A stretch of DNA of 64,000 bases from positions 62,001-126,000 of the forward strand of contig CAUEFX010000003.1 in NCBI GenBank assembly GCA_958477465.1. The letters are read 5' to 3'. Below the pieces are notes generated by a model. The model searched no databases. It was not told the origin of the DNA and worked only from the letters and a program-made list of their open reading frames with translations. Shown piece after piece: positions 55,383 to 64,000 of the stretch. The position numbers and the translations under genes are program-made. Origin of the DNA: an uncultured Bacteroides sp. GTDB lineage: Bacteria; Bacteroidota; Bacteroidia; Bacteroidales; Bacteroidaceae. The first letter of the stretch is position 1, and each line of letters starts with the position of its first letter.

Positions 55383-56339
55383 CTATTCTCCTATAGGTGC
55401 AAATAGAGCACTTGCTTCTAAATGTGAAATCATTAAGGCATATCCGCTTTCTTCCGTCTTATGCCTAATTCCGATGTAGCAAACCTTGTTTTCAAAGTCC
55501 GGTAACTTAACGGTATGCATGGTGTTGACCGTTTCTGCAGTCAACGTTTCCGAAAAGTAGACTTTAGCTGCATTCGCCTGCTCTACGGTTTCAAAAGGCT
55601 CCTCTGATACGATCACCTCATACGAGTCAAAGTATATATCTTTTTCTTGCAGTGGTTTGGCAGCAAAACTATATGGAAGATATGTGAATTCAGGTGATGC
55701 TCCGTCTGTAAAGTCCGCTTCGATGAAAATCACATCATCCGTATTCAAAAGGTCTCCGGTATTATTATCTAAAGACCACATTACCAATGCAAATGGAGCT
55801 CCGTTTATGATAGGCAATGCCCCGAAATTTGCAGGCTCTACTCCGTCATCTTCTCCAAATTGGGCGGACATTACCATGTTTAAAAAGGCGGGGGTCTGGA
55901 AATCCGCCAGTAATACGGCAGCTCTTTCCCAAGGCTTGCCCATGGTTATTTGTTTTTTCTCTCCGTAGGCAACTCCGTCTTGATTTTGAGCATAGGCACA
56001 ATAATAATACGTCTTTCCGGAAGTCAGTCCTTCTACTGTCAGTGTCTGTTTCTCTATTTTTCTGGACGCAGCCGGAGTTACTATTCCATTGATCAAGTCG
56101 ATGTTTTCGGTTTCGGAGACTACGATACCTTGTTGCATGACAGTATCCAGCCCATTATTACTTTCTACCTGCATCTCTATTTTCATGCTGATACCGTAAT
56201 CCGTCAATACGTCACCGGTTTTTACGATCGCCAGTTTGGTCGAATCGAAAGGATATTCATAATCTCCTTTTTCCAGTTCGTTGTTACATGCCGAAAACAG
56301 TCCGGCACATGCCATTGCTATCAATATATATTTCTTCAT
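55383..56339 (-). CDS. Outer-membrane lipoprotein downstream of SusD
   Basis: This 318-residue protein has a lipoprotein signal (MACAGLFSACNNELEKGD, Cys near residue 18), an FN3-like segment (about residues 30-130 with VEGLTSGKTYYYCAYAQNQDG) and a C-terminal jelly-roll part resembling a choice-of-anchor J/cleaved-adhesin domain. The position directly after susD is where surface glycan- or peptide-binding lipoproteins are encoded. Ligand unknown. Confidence 0.72.
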   Translation of the reverse strand: MKKYILIAMACAGLFSACNNELEKGDYEYPFDSTKLAIVKTGDVLTDYGISMKIEMQVESNNGLDTVMQQGIVVSETENIDLINGIVTPAASRKIEKQTLTVEGLTSGKTYYYCAYAQNQDGVAYGEKKQITMGKPWERAAVLLADFQTPAFLNMVMSAQFGEDDGVEPANFGALPIINGAPFALVMWSLDNNTGDLLNTDDVIFIEADFTDGASPEFTYLPYSFAAKPLQEKDIYFDSYEVIVSEEPFETVEQANAAKVYFSETLTAETVNTMHTVKLPDFENKVCYIGIRHKTEESGYALMISHLEASALFAPIGE

Positions 56340-56379
56340 ATTCCAATACTTTTATTATAGGTCATTCTACATCGGGTCA

Positions 56380-57861
56380 TTAGGATAGCGGATTTTGATC
56401 GGCCTCCGTTAAGGATTCATTCTCGTCAATTTCCCTTTGTGGAATCTGATAGTAGAATCTCCAATTTTCGGAAGGAAGCGTCATTTGTCCTCCGGGATAA
56501 TGATTGCTGCCCGGATAAACTCTGTCGATCGGTTTTTTCAAACGTACCATATCGAAGAACGAGAATCCCTCACCCCAGAGTTCCAGCCGGCGTTGGGTAT
56601 ACACATCTTCAACGGTGACATTAGTCTCATTCCAATCCGGGTCTCTGTTTTCCATAAGTTCTCTCAATACTGTGGCCGCCATATCGGTCTTGTCGAGATG
56701 TGCATAAGCCTCTGCCTCGATAAGAACCATTTCCGAAGCACGCATATAAAGATAATCAGCCAACCATCCGGAAACTTTTTTGAATTTGAGATTTACGTAT
56801 TCCGGAAGATCTGCTTCACTTTTAGTGTAAACCACATGTAAAGTGGTGCCCGGAGCTACAAACTGAGACTTACGTACATCATTGGCTGCAAGCTTGCCGT
56901 ACAATCTTGCATCTATGGAACGATACATCCCCACTGCACCGCCGTAACCTTCATCGAATGAACAGCACCAGGAGGCGAAACTGGCAAACATCGGAGTCGT
57001 ATTGGCTGTAATGTCATATCCCCACATCCATTCCTTCTCGTTGATATCACCGAATGTAGCACTTTTCAACTCATCCATTGTCATGAGGGAATATCCGGCA
57101 CGGGCTTCTTTTGCCATATCGGCCGCTTCCTGCCATTTGTTCATCACCAGATATGCACGTGCCAATATACCTTTTGCCACATTTTCATTAATTATCGCTT
57201 TGCTTGTCCTTGTCCATCCTTTCAAATGCTCGATTGCTGCCAGACAGTCTTTTTCTACTTGTGCATAGATCTCCTTGACTGGTACACGCTCCATTCTTGA
57301 TCCCCCTTCGGCTTCCGTTAGGATAAGAGGAACACAAGGGGCATCCATGTGATCGATATACGTTTTCTGATATTTCTGTGCTAAATATAAATAGCTGAAA
57401 CCTCTGATTGCCAACGCTTGACCTTTCAAGGCTTTTAGCTCGGCCGAACTGGGGTCCTCTAATTTCGCCAACGCCTCATTGGCACGGTTTATAGCAGTAA
57501 AGAAAAGGCCCCAATGCTGCGCTGTACGTATGTAGGGAGCTCCGCTGTATTGAAATGTATAATCGAATCCATAAGCACCCGACTGGTTCAATGCCACATC
57601 GTTGCTTTCCGTATCCAATTTCAAAAACATACCTGTCAGTCCCCAATCCTCACCGTTACTTCTATCGACATAGTAGTTGAGAAAATGACCGTATAAGCCC
57701 TGTACAAGAGGAGCTATCAATTTCGCTTGCTCTGATGGAGGGAGATCGTTTATCTGTTTCTCTGTTACAACCCCCGTCTGATCAACATCCAGGAAGTCGT
57801 TTCCACAAGATGAGGCAAGTATTGAGCATGCAACTGTGATGAATAATTTATATTTTTTCAT
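56380..57861 (-). CDS. SusD/RagB family lipoprotein of the cassette locus
   Basis: This 493-residue protein has a lipoprotein signal (ACSILASSCGNDFLDVDQTG, Cys near residue 19), the SusD N-terminal and TPR-like helices (GQALAIRGFSYLYLAQKYQKTY) and the C-terminal RRLELWGEGFSFFDMVRLKKP segment. It pairs with the upstream SusC-type frame (12-bp gap). It should be expressed only when that SusC cassette is joined to an active head, if the inversion interpretation is right. Confidence 0.93.
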   Translation of the reverse strand: MKKYKLFITVACSILASSCGNDFLDVDQTGVVTEKQINDLPPSEQAKLIAPLVQGLYGHFLNYYVDRSNGEDWGLTGMFLKLDTESNDVALNQSGAYGFDYTFQYSGAPYIRTAQHWGLFFTAINRANEALAKLEDPSSAELKALKGQALAIRGFSYLYLAQKYQKTYIDHMDAPCVPLILTEAEGGSRMERVPVKEIYAQVEKDCLAAIEHLKGWTRTSKAIINENVAKGILARAYLVMNKWQEAADMAKEARAGYSLMTMDELKSATFGDINEKEWMWGYDITANTTPMFASFASWCCSFDEGYGGAVGMYRSIDARLYGKLAANDVRKSQFVAPGTTLHVVYTKSEADLPEYVNLKFKKVSGWLADYLYMRASEMVLIEAEAYAHLDKTDMAATVLRELMENRDPDWNETNVTVEDVYTQRRLELWGEGFSFFDMVRLKKPIDRVYPGSNHYPGGQMTLPSENWRFYYQIPQREIDENESLTEADQNPLS

Positions 57862-57873
57862 ATTTTATTATAG

Positions 57874-60774
57874 TTAAAAATTAATAGATAATCCCAGTGA
57901 TATTGTTCTGATTGCAGAATAATAACTGGTCGATACATCACCGGTTATTTTCTGTCTCGGGTCCAGACCTGTTCTTTTTGATCCCAAGAACAGGTTATCG
58001 CCGACAGCATAAACTCTTAAAGATTCAATGTACAGTTTCTTTAATGCGTTCTTTGGGAAAGTGTATCCTAAAACTACATTTTTGAGGTTGAAATAATCAG
58101 CTCTGGTCAAGAAACGGTCAGATACTGCACCATCCATTTTTCCGATTTGCACTTTCGGGACATCTGTTTCAGTGTGGGTAGGTGTCCATCTGTCGTAGAT
58201 ATCGGTCGACCAATTACCACCGTCCCGTCCATATCCCATGAGCGAAGAATAGGGAGAATCCATAACATATCCCCCGAAAGAGAATGCTGTACTTACAGAC
58301 AAATCAAATCCATAAGTTTCCACCGTTGTTGACAATCCACCGTAAATTTTGGGCAAGGTCGATTTTCCTATTTGCAGGCGGTCTTCACTTTGAGGGTCAT
58401 TCGTTACTCCAATGATATTGCCGCTTGCATCCAGATCCGTATAAAGGGCATCGCCGGTATTCGGGTCTACGCCTACGTATTGAACCATATACCAATCATA
58501 CAGGCTGCCTCCTTTTTTGCGCCAATAGTCTCCGGCCGCATAGCCTGAAGGATCTTTACCTGTAGCCAGTTTGGTCAGTTCGTTTTTGTAGTGTGTCAGA
58601 TTCAAGGCGACATTCCATTTAAAGCTGTTCAAGTCAATGATCCGGGCATTCAGTTCCACTTCAACCCCGGTGTTTTTCATGTCCATATCATTGACATATT
58701 GTGTGGTGGGACTGCCTTGCGAGAGGGCTAAAGGTTTGGCGTACAGCAAATCTTTTGTACTCTTTATAAAGAATTCGGCACTACCGACCAAACGGCTATC
58801 CCAAAAGCCAAATTCAACTCCTACATTGAAATTCTGGCTCTTTTCCCACGTAATCTCTTTATTTCCACGGAATGAGTATTCCATGCTGGGCTCATCGTCT
58901 TGATTGATAACTGTATACTGGTCCATATACGGGGTATTGTTGGGTAAATTGTCATTACCTTGAGTACCGAAACTTGCCTTCAATTTCAGGTCGCTCAACC
59001 AGTCTGTATATCTCAGGAATTCTTCTTCCTTCAGTCTCCATGAAGCACCGACCGACCAGAAGCTACCCCAGCGGTTGTCCGGATGGAATCTTGAAGAGCC
59101 ATCGGTACGATAACTTGCACTGAGGTAATATTTATCATTGAAGTTGTATTTCAATTGGCCGAAGAACCCTTCCAAACGATATTGTGCTGTTTCAGAGCTT
59201 GCTCTCATTAATTTTACACCGTTAGCCAGGTCGGGATTATTGGGTATCAGGAATTGCTCTTTCATGGCAGATAAAGCGGTCAGTTTGTCGGACTTGGTCT
59301 CATGTCCCAGCAACACGTCGAAACTGTGACTGTTGTATTGGTGTGCCCATGTCAGTAACTGATTACTGTTGATTACAAAATACCGTTGAGACTTTTTGGT
59401 ACCGCGTCCGTTTACATTGGCTGCATCGCCTGCAACAGGTGTTTGGAATGAGGTTGAAGAAGTCGTGAAATTATCGACACTTAGATTGGCTATGAGTTTA
59501 AAGTCTTTCAAGAAACTTATTTCGCCAAAAACTTTGGCACCCATATTGTCGATGATTGTTTCCGAAACGTTTTTTTCTATAACGGTATATGGGTTGTTAT
59601 TGGCCGCAACAGGTCTTTGTTTGCCGTTGGCAACTCCAAAGTCAAGGAGGTCTTCTCCATTCTCGTCTTGCATGATGTTGCCATTGGCATCACGTTGCCA
59701 AATCGGATATATCGGAGCATTGTATTGCCCGAAAGAGAATAAGTTACCGGCCGTCCCGGCTTCAGCGCTATAATTGGTAGTTGTCTGGCTGTAAGACACA
59801 TTTGCACCGACTTTCATCCATGAAGTAACCTGATGATCTACATTGACACGGCCTGCATATCTTTTAAAGTCCGAATTCTTGACAAATGATTCGTCTCCCA
59901 GGTAATTAAGTGAAAGATAGAACGTTGTTTTTTCATTACCGCCACTGAATGTTGCATTGTATTCCTGGCGTAAACCTGTCTGATAAGGATCTTTCAGCCA
60001 GTCGTCGTGGTAAAGCAGCTGGGCGTTAGGGTTCAATCTCCCGGTGACGGGATCTACCAGCAGTTCATTGGCTACATTATATGAATTGTATCCGCCAAGG
60101 CGTCTGATCATGTTTTTGGAAGCATAGATTCCTGCTTGTAAAGGACTCATTGGAGTGGCACCGTATATCTGCTCGTTTTTCAATGCTTCCCAGTAGAGTT
60201 CATAATAGTCTTGTTCGTTACGGATTGTGTTATATGGGGATACTGCACGTGTGTTTCCTCCCCATTTGGCATCTACTGTAATCTTTGTCTTACCAGAGCT
60301 GCCTTTCTTGGTCGTGATTAGAATAACACCGTTACTGCCGCGTGCTCCATATAGAGAGTTTGCTGCAGCATCTTTCAATACGGTCATAGACTCTACGTCT
60401 GCGTTATTGATGGAGTTCAGTGAACCCTCGTAGGGCATACCGTCCACTATAATCAGAGGGGATTTGGACGCGAGGATAGAACCGATACCGCGGATATAAA
60501 TGTTGGCGCTGCTTCCCGGCTGTCCGCTTTCGGCTGTAGTCTGCACTCCTGCAACGGCTCCATCCAAGCTTTTACTCAAGTTGGAAACCTGCATCTTTTC
60601 AAGGGTCTTACCATCTACTTTGGCTGCCGAACCGGTGAATGATGATTTCTTGGCCGTACCGTAAGCCACTACTATCACCTCATCAATTACCTGCGAATCA
60701 GACTTTAATGTAACCTTCACCGATGGTTTGATATCCACCTCCTGTACCTGCATACCAATAAACGAAATCTGCAA
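57874..60774 (-). pseudogene. Headless SusC/RagA cassette (silent until DNA inversion)
   Basis: The frame begins abruptly in the N-terminal domain (TLQISFIGMQVQEVDIKPS), continues through the plug motif IDEVIVVAYGTAKKSSFTGS and a full barrel to the final aromatic residue, about 966 residues. It lacks signal peptide and STN/N-terminal domain. Read upstream, the frame stays open only 16 codons to a TAG at 60823-60825, with no ATG. The break coincides with the 27-bp repeat at 60764-60790 shared with the opposite-strand frame at 63861. The intact barrel argues that this is a stored cassette, not a decayed gene. Substrate unknown; neighbouring proteases suggest peptides or glycopeptides. Confidence 0.85.
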
Positions 60775-60790
60775 AGTCTTTGCAGAACTA
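60764..60790 (-). repeat. 27-bp inverted repeat, putative recombinase crossover site (left)
   Basis: On the minus strand this reads identically to 63861-63887 over all 27 bases; identity stops at both ends. The core TCTGCAAAGACTTTGCAGA is itself a 19-bp palindrome around a central A. In the SusC frame it encodes SSAKTLQI, at the point where the frame loses its front. AGTTCTGCAAAGACT within it resembles, at 14 of 15 defined-or-free positions, the consensus I recall for the B. fragilis SusC/SusD invertase Tsr0667 (AGTYYYN4GDACT). Confidence 0.8.
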
Positions 60791-61329
60791 TCGTTGTTGT
60801 TAATTTGCTTATAATCAATTGACTACGTCTATCGTATTTAACTTTGAAATGGTACTTTTTATCATTGTACTTATTTGAGAATCAATCACATATTATTTTT
60901 CACTCTCCTTGTATGGTGATATGTGAGATACTTATTTGTTATTGAAATATATATGTAATTATTTGACTATCAGTAAATACAAGTTCTTCTTAACAATAAA
61001 TTGGAATACTGTTTCTTTACTTTATAGTCAATTGGTCTGTGTAATGTCAGTTATTATTGTAGTTTTAAAACAGGTATTGAATATAAAAGTTACTTCCTAA
61101 TGAGATTTATGCATTATGTGTGAATATATTACTTCTCAGTGCGTTTTCATAAGTATTTTGCAGAGAAAAAGGATTCCACTTATTCTGATTTGCATATAGA
61201 AATTGCACATATAATCCAAAATGTAATTTCAGATGTTCAATTATAAACATACAATTACGGCTCTTTCATTAAAAAAAAGCTTTTTAATGAAAGAGCCGTA
61301 GCCGTATAAAAGACCTTATAATTATCGGT
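60791..61329. other. AT-rich gene-free stretch beside the crossover site
   Basis: This 539-bp AT-rich segment has no gene. It contains the strong hairpin at 61258-61298 and no start codon-led frame entering the headless SusC. No -33/-7 promoter pair pointing at the cassette was recognised. Confidence 0.65.
61258..61298. terminator. Strong bidirectional terminator after the C10 protease gene
   Basis: A perfect 18-bp stem (CGGCTCTTTCATTAAAAA and its complement at 61281-61298) with a 5-base loop has A/T runs at its inner base, 32 bp downstream of the minus-strand protease stop. It should stop protease transcripts before they reach the SusC cassette. Confidence 0.65.
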
Positions 61330-63162
61330 TTATTTTAGCATGACTTTAGCACTGCTCATTCCGGTAGATGTGATAACCTGTATGATGTACGTTCCACCAG
61401 AGCAACCGGAATACGGCAATGTATAATCGGCACTACCAACTCCATCTGCTTTTTTGATTATCCGGCCTTCCATGTCGACCAATGAAAGTTCAAGAATAGG
61501 CTGGGCAGACTTTATATAAACAGTTTGAGCCGCATTGTTTACTACAGCAGACAGGTTCTCATCAGGATCATCCACGTTTTCAACTACAGAAGTGAGCGAC
61601 TCTTTTACTATAATTTCCGTAGTTGTGTCTTTGTTCCCTCGCATCCTTTTCCACTCATTCCCATCTTGACTTTTATACATCATCCAAATCCGGTCACCTT
61701 CTTCCGGAGTCTTGGTTATCGTACATGAAAATATTCTACCACTTCCATAGCCTATTTGCAAACCGCTCACAGACTCTTGGCTACTGATGAATTCTTTTAT
61801 ATTTCCCTGCTTGTCGACTAAAGCCAACACAACCGACCCGGAGAAATTACGTATGCCATAATTCACATAAAAACCGGCTTGTACCCGAAAGCGAACCCGA
61901 GGGGTGAAATCCGTCTCATTAGTATACAATCCGGCATAGAAATCGGACCCTGAACTTCCTGACACAAAAGCCAGAATGTCACAATAACCGGATCCCGCTT
62001 CGGCTTTTTTCACACCGATAACGGCATCTTGCCCTACAGTGAACCCACCTCCGGTATTACCGCCTACTCCTTGTGAGTCAGGATCCAATGCGGACAATAA
62101 ATAATAGCCGTTTGCCAGTCCGCCCCAGCCCCAATTGACATGGTAATAATCCGGTTTGTAACCATCCAATACAAACTGATGCCCTTCACTCTTTTTGTTA
62201 CTGCCGCCGTATATGATAAGACGTCCCTCATCCAATTCCTTCTTTAAAAGATCATCCCACTCCGTCTCCGTATACCATTCACGCGCTTGCAGGGTCATGC
62301 TCTTATCGTATTTCATATACAGCATCATTCCTCTCATGGCCGTTTGGGTTAAAGCACCGCTCGAACTGGGCGTATACTCCATTTCCGAGAACACGCCACA
62401 GTGATACATCAACTGTGCAACGGCCTCCGCCTGTTCTGTCGAATAATTGCCTTTGGTATATTGATTCAACATCTTATCCCAATCGTAAGCAACGTTATAA
62501 GTAGCAGAAAGAGTTCGTTTGTATTGCTCTGTCGTATACTGAAAGGTCATTCCGCTTCCTTGGTCCGGCCACTGATTATGCTTCATGACAATGGCCAGAG
62601 CTGTTGCCACGCAGCCGGTCGGTGCTTGCGTACCGTTTATAGTCGGGCAAAACAGATTATAAGGAGCTGTCTGGTTCCACAAGGCGGTTTCAATCAGGAC
62701 TCCTTCCGAACTGTCTGTCAAGCCGGTTTCGTTCCTCAGTTTCTCCCAAGCCAAAGCCGTTTCTTCATCAGAGGCGATATTTTCTTTACGTGCCCAGTTG
62801 ATCTGCTCCTGATAGTATGCCATCCATGATTTCAAATTGTCCGGCATGTTTTCGGCATGAAAACTATGAGTGTGGCTATATGCCAATATCGGCTTTGTTA
62901 TGTCATCTCCGGAAACAATGACAAAACCATTACCTCCTACTTTATTGAATACATAGTATGCCGGAGATACATCTGTTCGAGTGTACGTATCTTCACCGGT
63001 CCAAACCAAACTAACGTCTATTCCACCAGCCCTTGTTTGTGCATCAGCATTGGTCAATACCAATTTTGCAACCTTTTCTGCTGTTGCCACATCGACATTT
63101 TTGGCAAGAAAAGGAAATGGAATACAACAGAGTACAAGAAATAAAAAATACTTCATAACCAT
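61330..63162 (-). CDS. Secreted C10-family cysteine protease (streptopain-like)
   Basis: This 610-residue protein has a signal peptide (MKYFLFLVLCCIPFPFLA), a streptopain propeptide (about residues 24-140, with YYVFNKVGGNGFVIVSGDD), and the C10 catalytic core: Cys in QAPTGCVATALAI (about residue 184), His in GHQFVLDGY (about 328) and NWGWGG. A C-terminal ~75-residue T9SS-like domain (LVDMEGRIIKKADG... to KVMLK) follows a beta domain. It lies entirely between the two inverted 27-bp sites, so inversion would flip it. ATG 63162 or 63156 both fit. Confidence 0.9.
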   Translation of the reverse strand: MVMKYFLFLVLCCIPFPFLAKNVDVATAEKVAKLVLTNADAQTRAGGIDVSLVWTGEDTYTRTDVSPAYYVFNKVGGNGFVIVSGDDITKPILAYSHTHSFHAENMPDNLKSWMAYYQEQINWARKENIASDEETALAWEKLRNETGLTDSSEGVLIETALWNQTAPYNLFCPTINGTQAPTGCVATALAIVMKHNQWPDQGSGMTFQYTTEQYKRTLSATYNVAYDWDKMLNQYTKGNYSTEQAEAVAQLMYHCGVFSEMEYTPSSSGALTQTAMRGMMLYMKYDKSMTLQAREWYTETEWDDLLKKELDEGRLIIYGGSNKKSEGHQFVLDGYKPDYYHVNWGWGGLANGYYLLSALDPDSQGVGGNTGGGFTVGQDAVIGVKKAEAGSGYCDILAFVSGSSGSDFYAGLYTNETDFTPRVRFRVQAGFYVNYGIRNFSGSVVLALVDKQGNIKEFISSQESVSGLQIGYGSGRIFSCTITKTPEEGDRIWMMYKSQDGNEWKRMRGNKDTTTEIIVKESLTSVVENVDDPDENLSAVVNNAAQTVYIKSAQPILELSLVDMEGRIIKKADGVGSADYTLPYSGCSGGTYIIQVITSTGMSSAKVMLK

Positions 63163-63861
63163 TTGCTTTTGTTAATAACTAAAATTCCTTCCCCTCCTCC
63201 TCTAAAAGGTGGGGAATACCAGAGCCTCCGATGTCTTTGTAAATTAGCTCCCGCCAAACAGTTGATTTACAAACATCCTAAGCTATCTGTTACGAATACA
63301 AAATTAGGAATTTTGAGTGAAATGAAAAAAACTCTAAGTGTTAAAATTTAACCTACATCCACTTAATATCCATCTTCTCTCATTTGGCTCCGGGTAATTT
63401 GATCTGCTCTCTTTCTGAGGTAACGTGCAAGTTTGGATGCTACAAGTTTATTTGACATCGTAAGATGTTTTTTTTGACAGATTGTTCGACTTAGGTAATA
63501 TCGGATGTAATGGGTATGTTCTTATAAAGAATCGAAATATGTATACAATATGATGGCTCTGCAAATCACAGTAGCCCATTTATTGAATACCATAATAATT
63601 GTTGACTTTACGATGTATCAATAACCGATTGGTAACAAACCGGTATTTCCGTGTACAATATATGTGTATTATGATAATTGATTTTAAGACAATTATAGGT
63701 GTAATGTGGGTGAAAATAAGGTAAACGAATTCAATAATAACGGTTATTGTGACTTTCTGTAATATATTGATATATAATATATTAATATTCTATTGATTGT
63801 TTGTATAAAGTACCTGCATGGATGCATAAATCGCTAATTATAAGTATTTTAAATAGATATT
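63163..63861. other. Gene-free stretch upstream of the protease and right cassette
   Basis: It holds the shared promoter/leader copy 2 (63185-63393) and then ~470 bp of AT-rich sequence with no gene. No start codon or signal-peptide frame enters the right-hand SusC cassette: the frame is closed by TAA at about 63850. Confidence 0.65.
63185..63393 (-). promoter_or_regulatory. Shared promoter/leader repeat, copy 2 (C10 protease gene)
   Basis: Homologous to 34214-34420. It includes CAAACAGTTGATTTACAAAC, CTCCGATGTC and ATGAAAAAAA (plus-strand reading). On the minus strand TAATTTTG at 63299-63306 is a -7-type box in the same relative position as in copy 1, leaving a leader of about 137 bases before the protease ATG. 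TTCCCC/GGGGAA arms occur close to the gene. Confidence 0.65.
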
Positions 63862-63887
63862 AGTTCTGCAAAGACTTTGCAGATTTC
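63861..63887 (+). repeat. 27-bp inverted repeat, putative recombinase crossover site (right)
   Basis: Identical to the complement of 60764-60790 over 27 bases. It is placed at the same codon position in the second SusC frame (SSAKTLQI). Confidence 0.8.
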
Positions 63888-64000
63888 TTACATCGGAATG
63901 CAGACGCAAGAGACAGCAATCAAACCAACTGTAAAGGTAATATTAAAGTCTGACGCACAGATGATTGACGAGGTGATGGTAGTTGCCTATGGTACTGCGA
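63862..64000 (+). pseudogene. Second headless SusC cassette, cut by the window end
   Basis: Frame reading AGT TCT GCA... encodes SSAKTLQISYIGMQTQETA then IDEVMVVAYGTA, the same region as the opposite-strand cassette with related but diverged sequence. Upstream the frame reaches a TAA three codons before AGT and has no start codon. The rest of the gene, presumably barrel and SusD partner, continues beyond 64000. Confidence 0.8.

Noticed and set aside
60764..63887. Simple two-site phase switch turning one SusC on and the other off
   Set aside because: Neither side of the 3.1-kb interval carries a promoter plus head in frame, so a flip between these two sites alone cannot create a complete SusC.

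Overview
The window reads as chromosome of a gut Bacteroides (order Bacteroidales). It carries SusC/SusD pairs, an ECF sigma/FecR-controlled polysaccharide utilisation locus (PUL), Bacteroidota-only families (DUF4834, DUF4954, DUF4350), and repeated -7 boxes of the Bacteroides form TAnnTTTG, several with a TTTG-like box about 20 bases upstream. The shufflon-type SusC cassettes and the C10 protease at the right end suggest the B. fragilis group, but species cannot be fixed from the sequence alone.

Layout. 1-8 kb: end of tsaE, a small Imm17-like membrane protein, then a six-gene minus-strand operon (SpoIIM-like, membrane protein, DUF4129, DUF4350, MoxR ATPase, DUF58) with a divergent RDD gene. 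7.7-17.1 kb: housekeeping genes (trxA, dnaE, psd, pssA, a TadA-like deaminase, YraN, YjbR, birA). 17.3-18.0 kb: a secreted TPR protein. 18.2-34.2 kb: a complete minus-strand PUL, read as sigma factor, FecR anti-sigma, SusC with STN domain, SusD, CE7 esterase, GH31, GH95, glycerophosphodiesterase and a beta-helix lyase-like protein. 35.4-37.8 kb: pyrH, frr, rsgA. 38.1-43.6 kb: a tripartite RND efflux operon. 43.7-44.8 kb: a PL10 pectate lyase. 45.0-45.5 kb: a YefM/YoeB-type toxin-antitoxin pair. 45.6-52.4 kb: class I fumarase, DUF4954, hflX, a lipoprotein and an Rpn-family protein. 52.9-64 kb: an M6 metalloprotease, a lipoprotein, SusD and SusC, then a C10 cysteine protease, then the start of another SusC on the opposite strand.

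The most notable region is 57.9-64 kb. Both SusC reading frames there lack promoter, start codon, signal peptide and the front of the N-terminal domain. Both begin at the same 27-bp sequence (60764-60790 and 63861-63887), placed as an inverted repeat around a 3.1-kb segment that holds the C10 protease. This is the structure expected of silent cassettes in a SusC/SusD DNA-inversion shufflon. The expressed head and the recombinase must lie outside the window.

The intergenic DNA is rich in small repeats: four copies of a ~98-bp palindromic element (7.6, 17.2, 18.1, 55.3 kb), three copies of an AAATTTAAACAGGCTC-ended element (27.1, 33.6, 37.9 kb), a ~205-bp promoter/leader segment shared by the PUL sigma gene and the C10 protease gene, a 242-bp inverted-repeat element followed by a 22-bp tandem array (14.3-14.76 kb), and several perfect hairpins. 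No tRNA, rRNA, CRISPR array or complete insertion sequence was seen.
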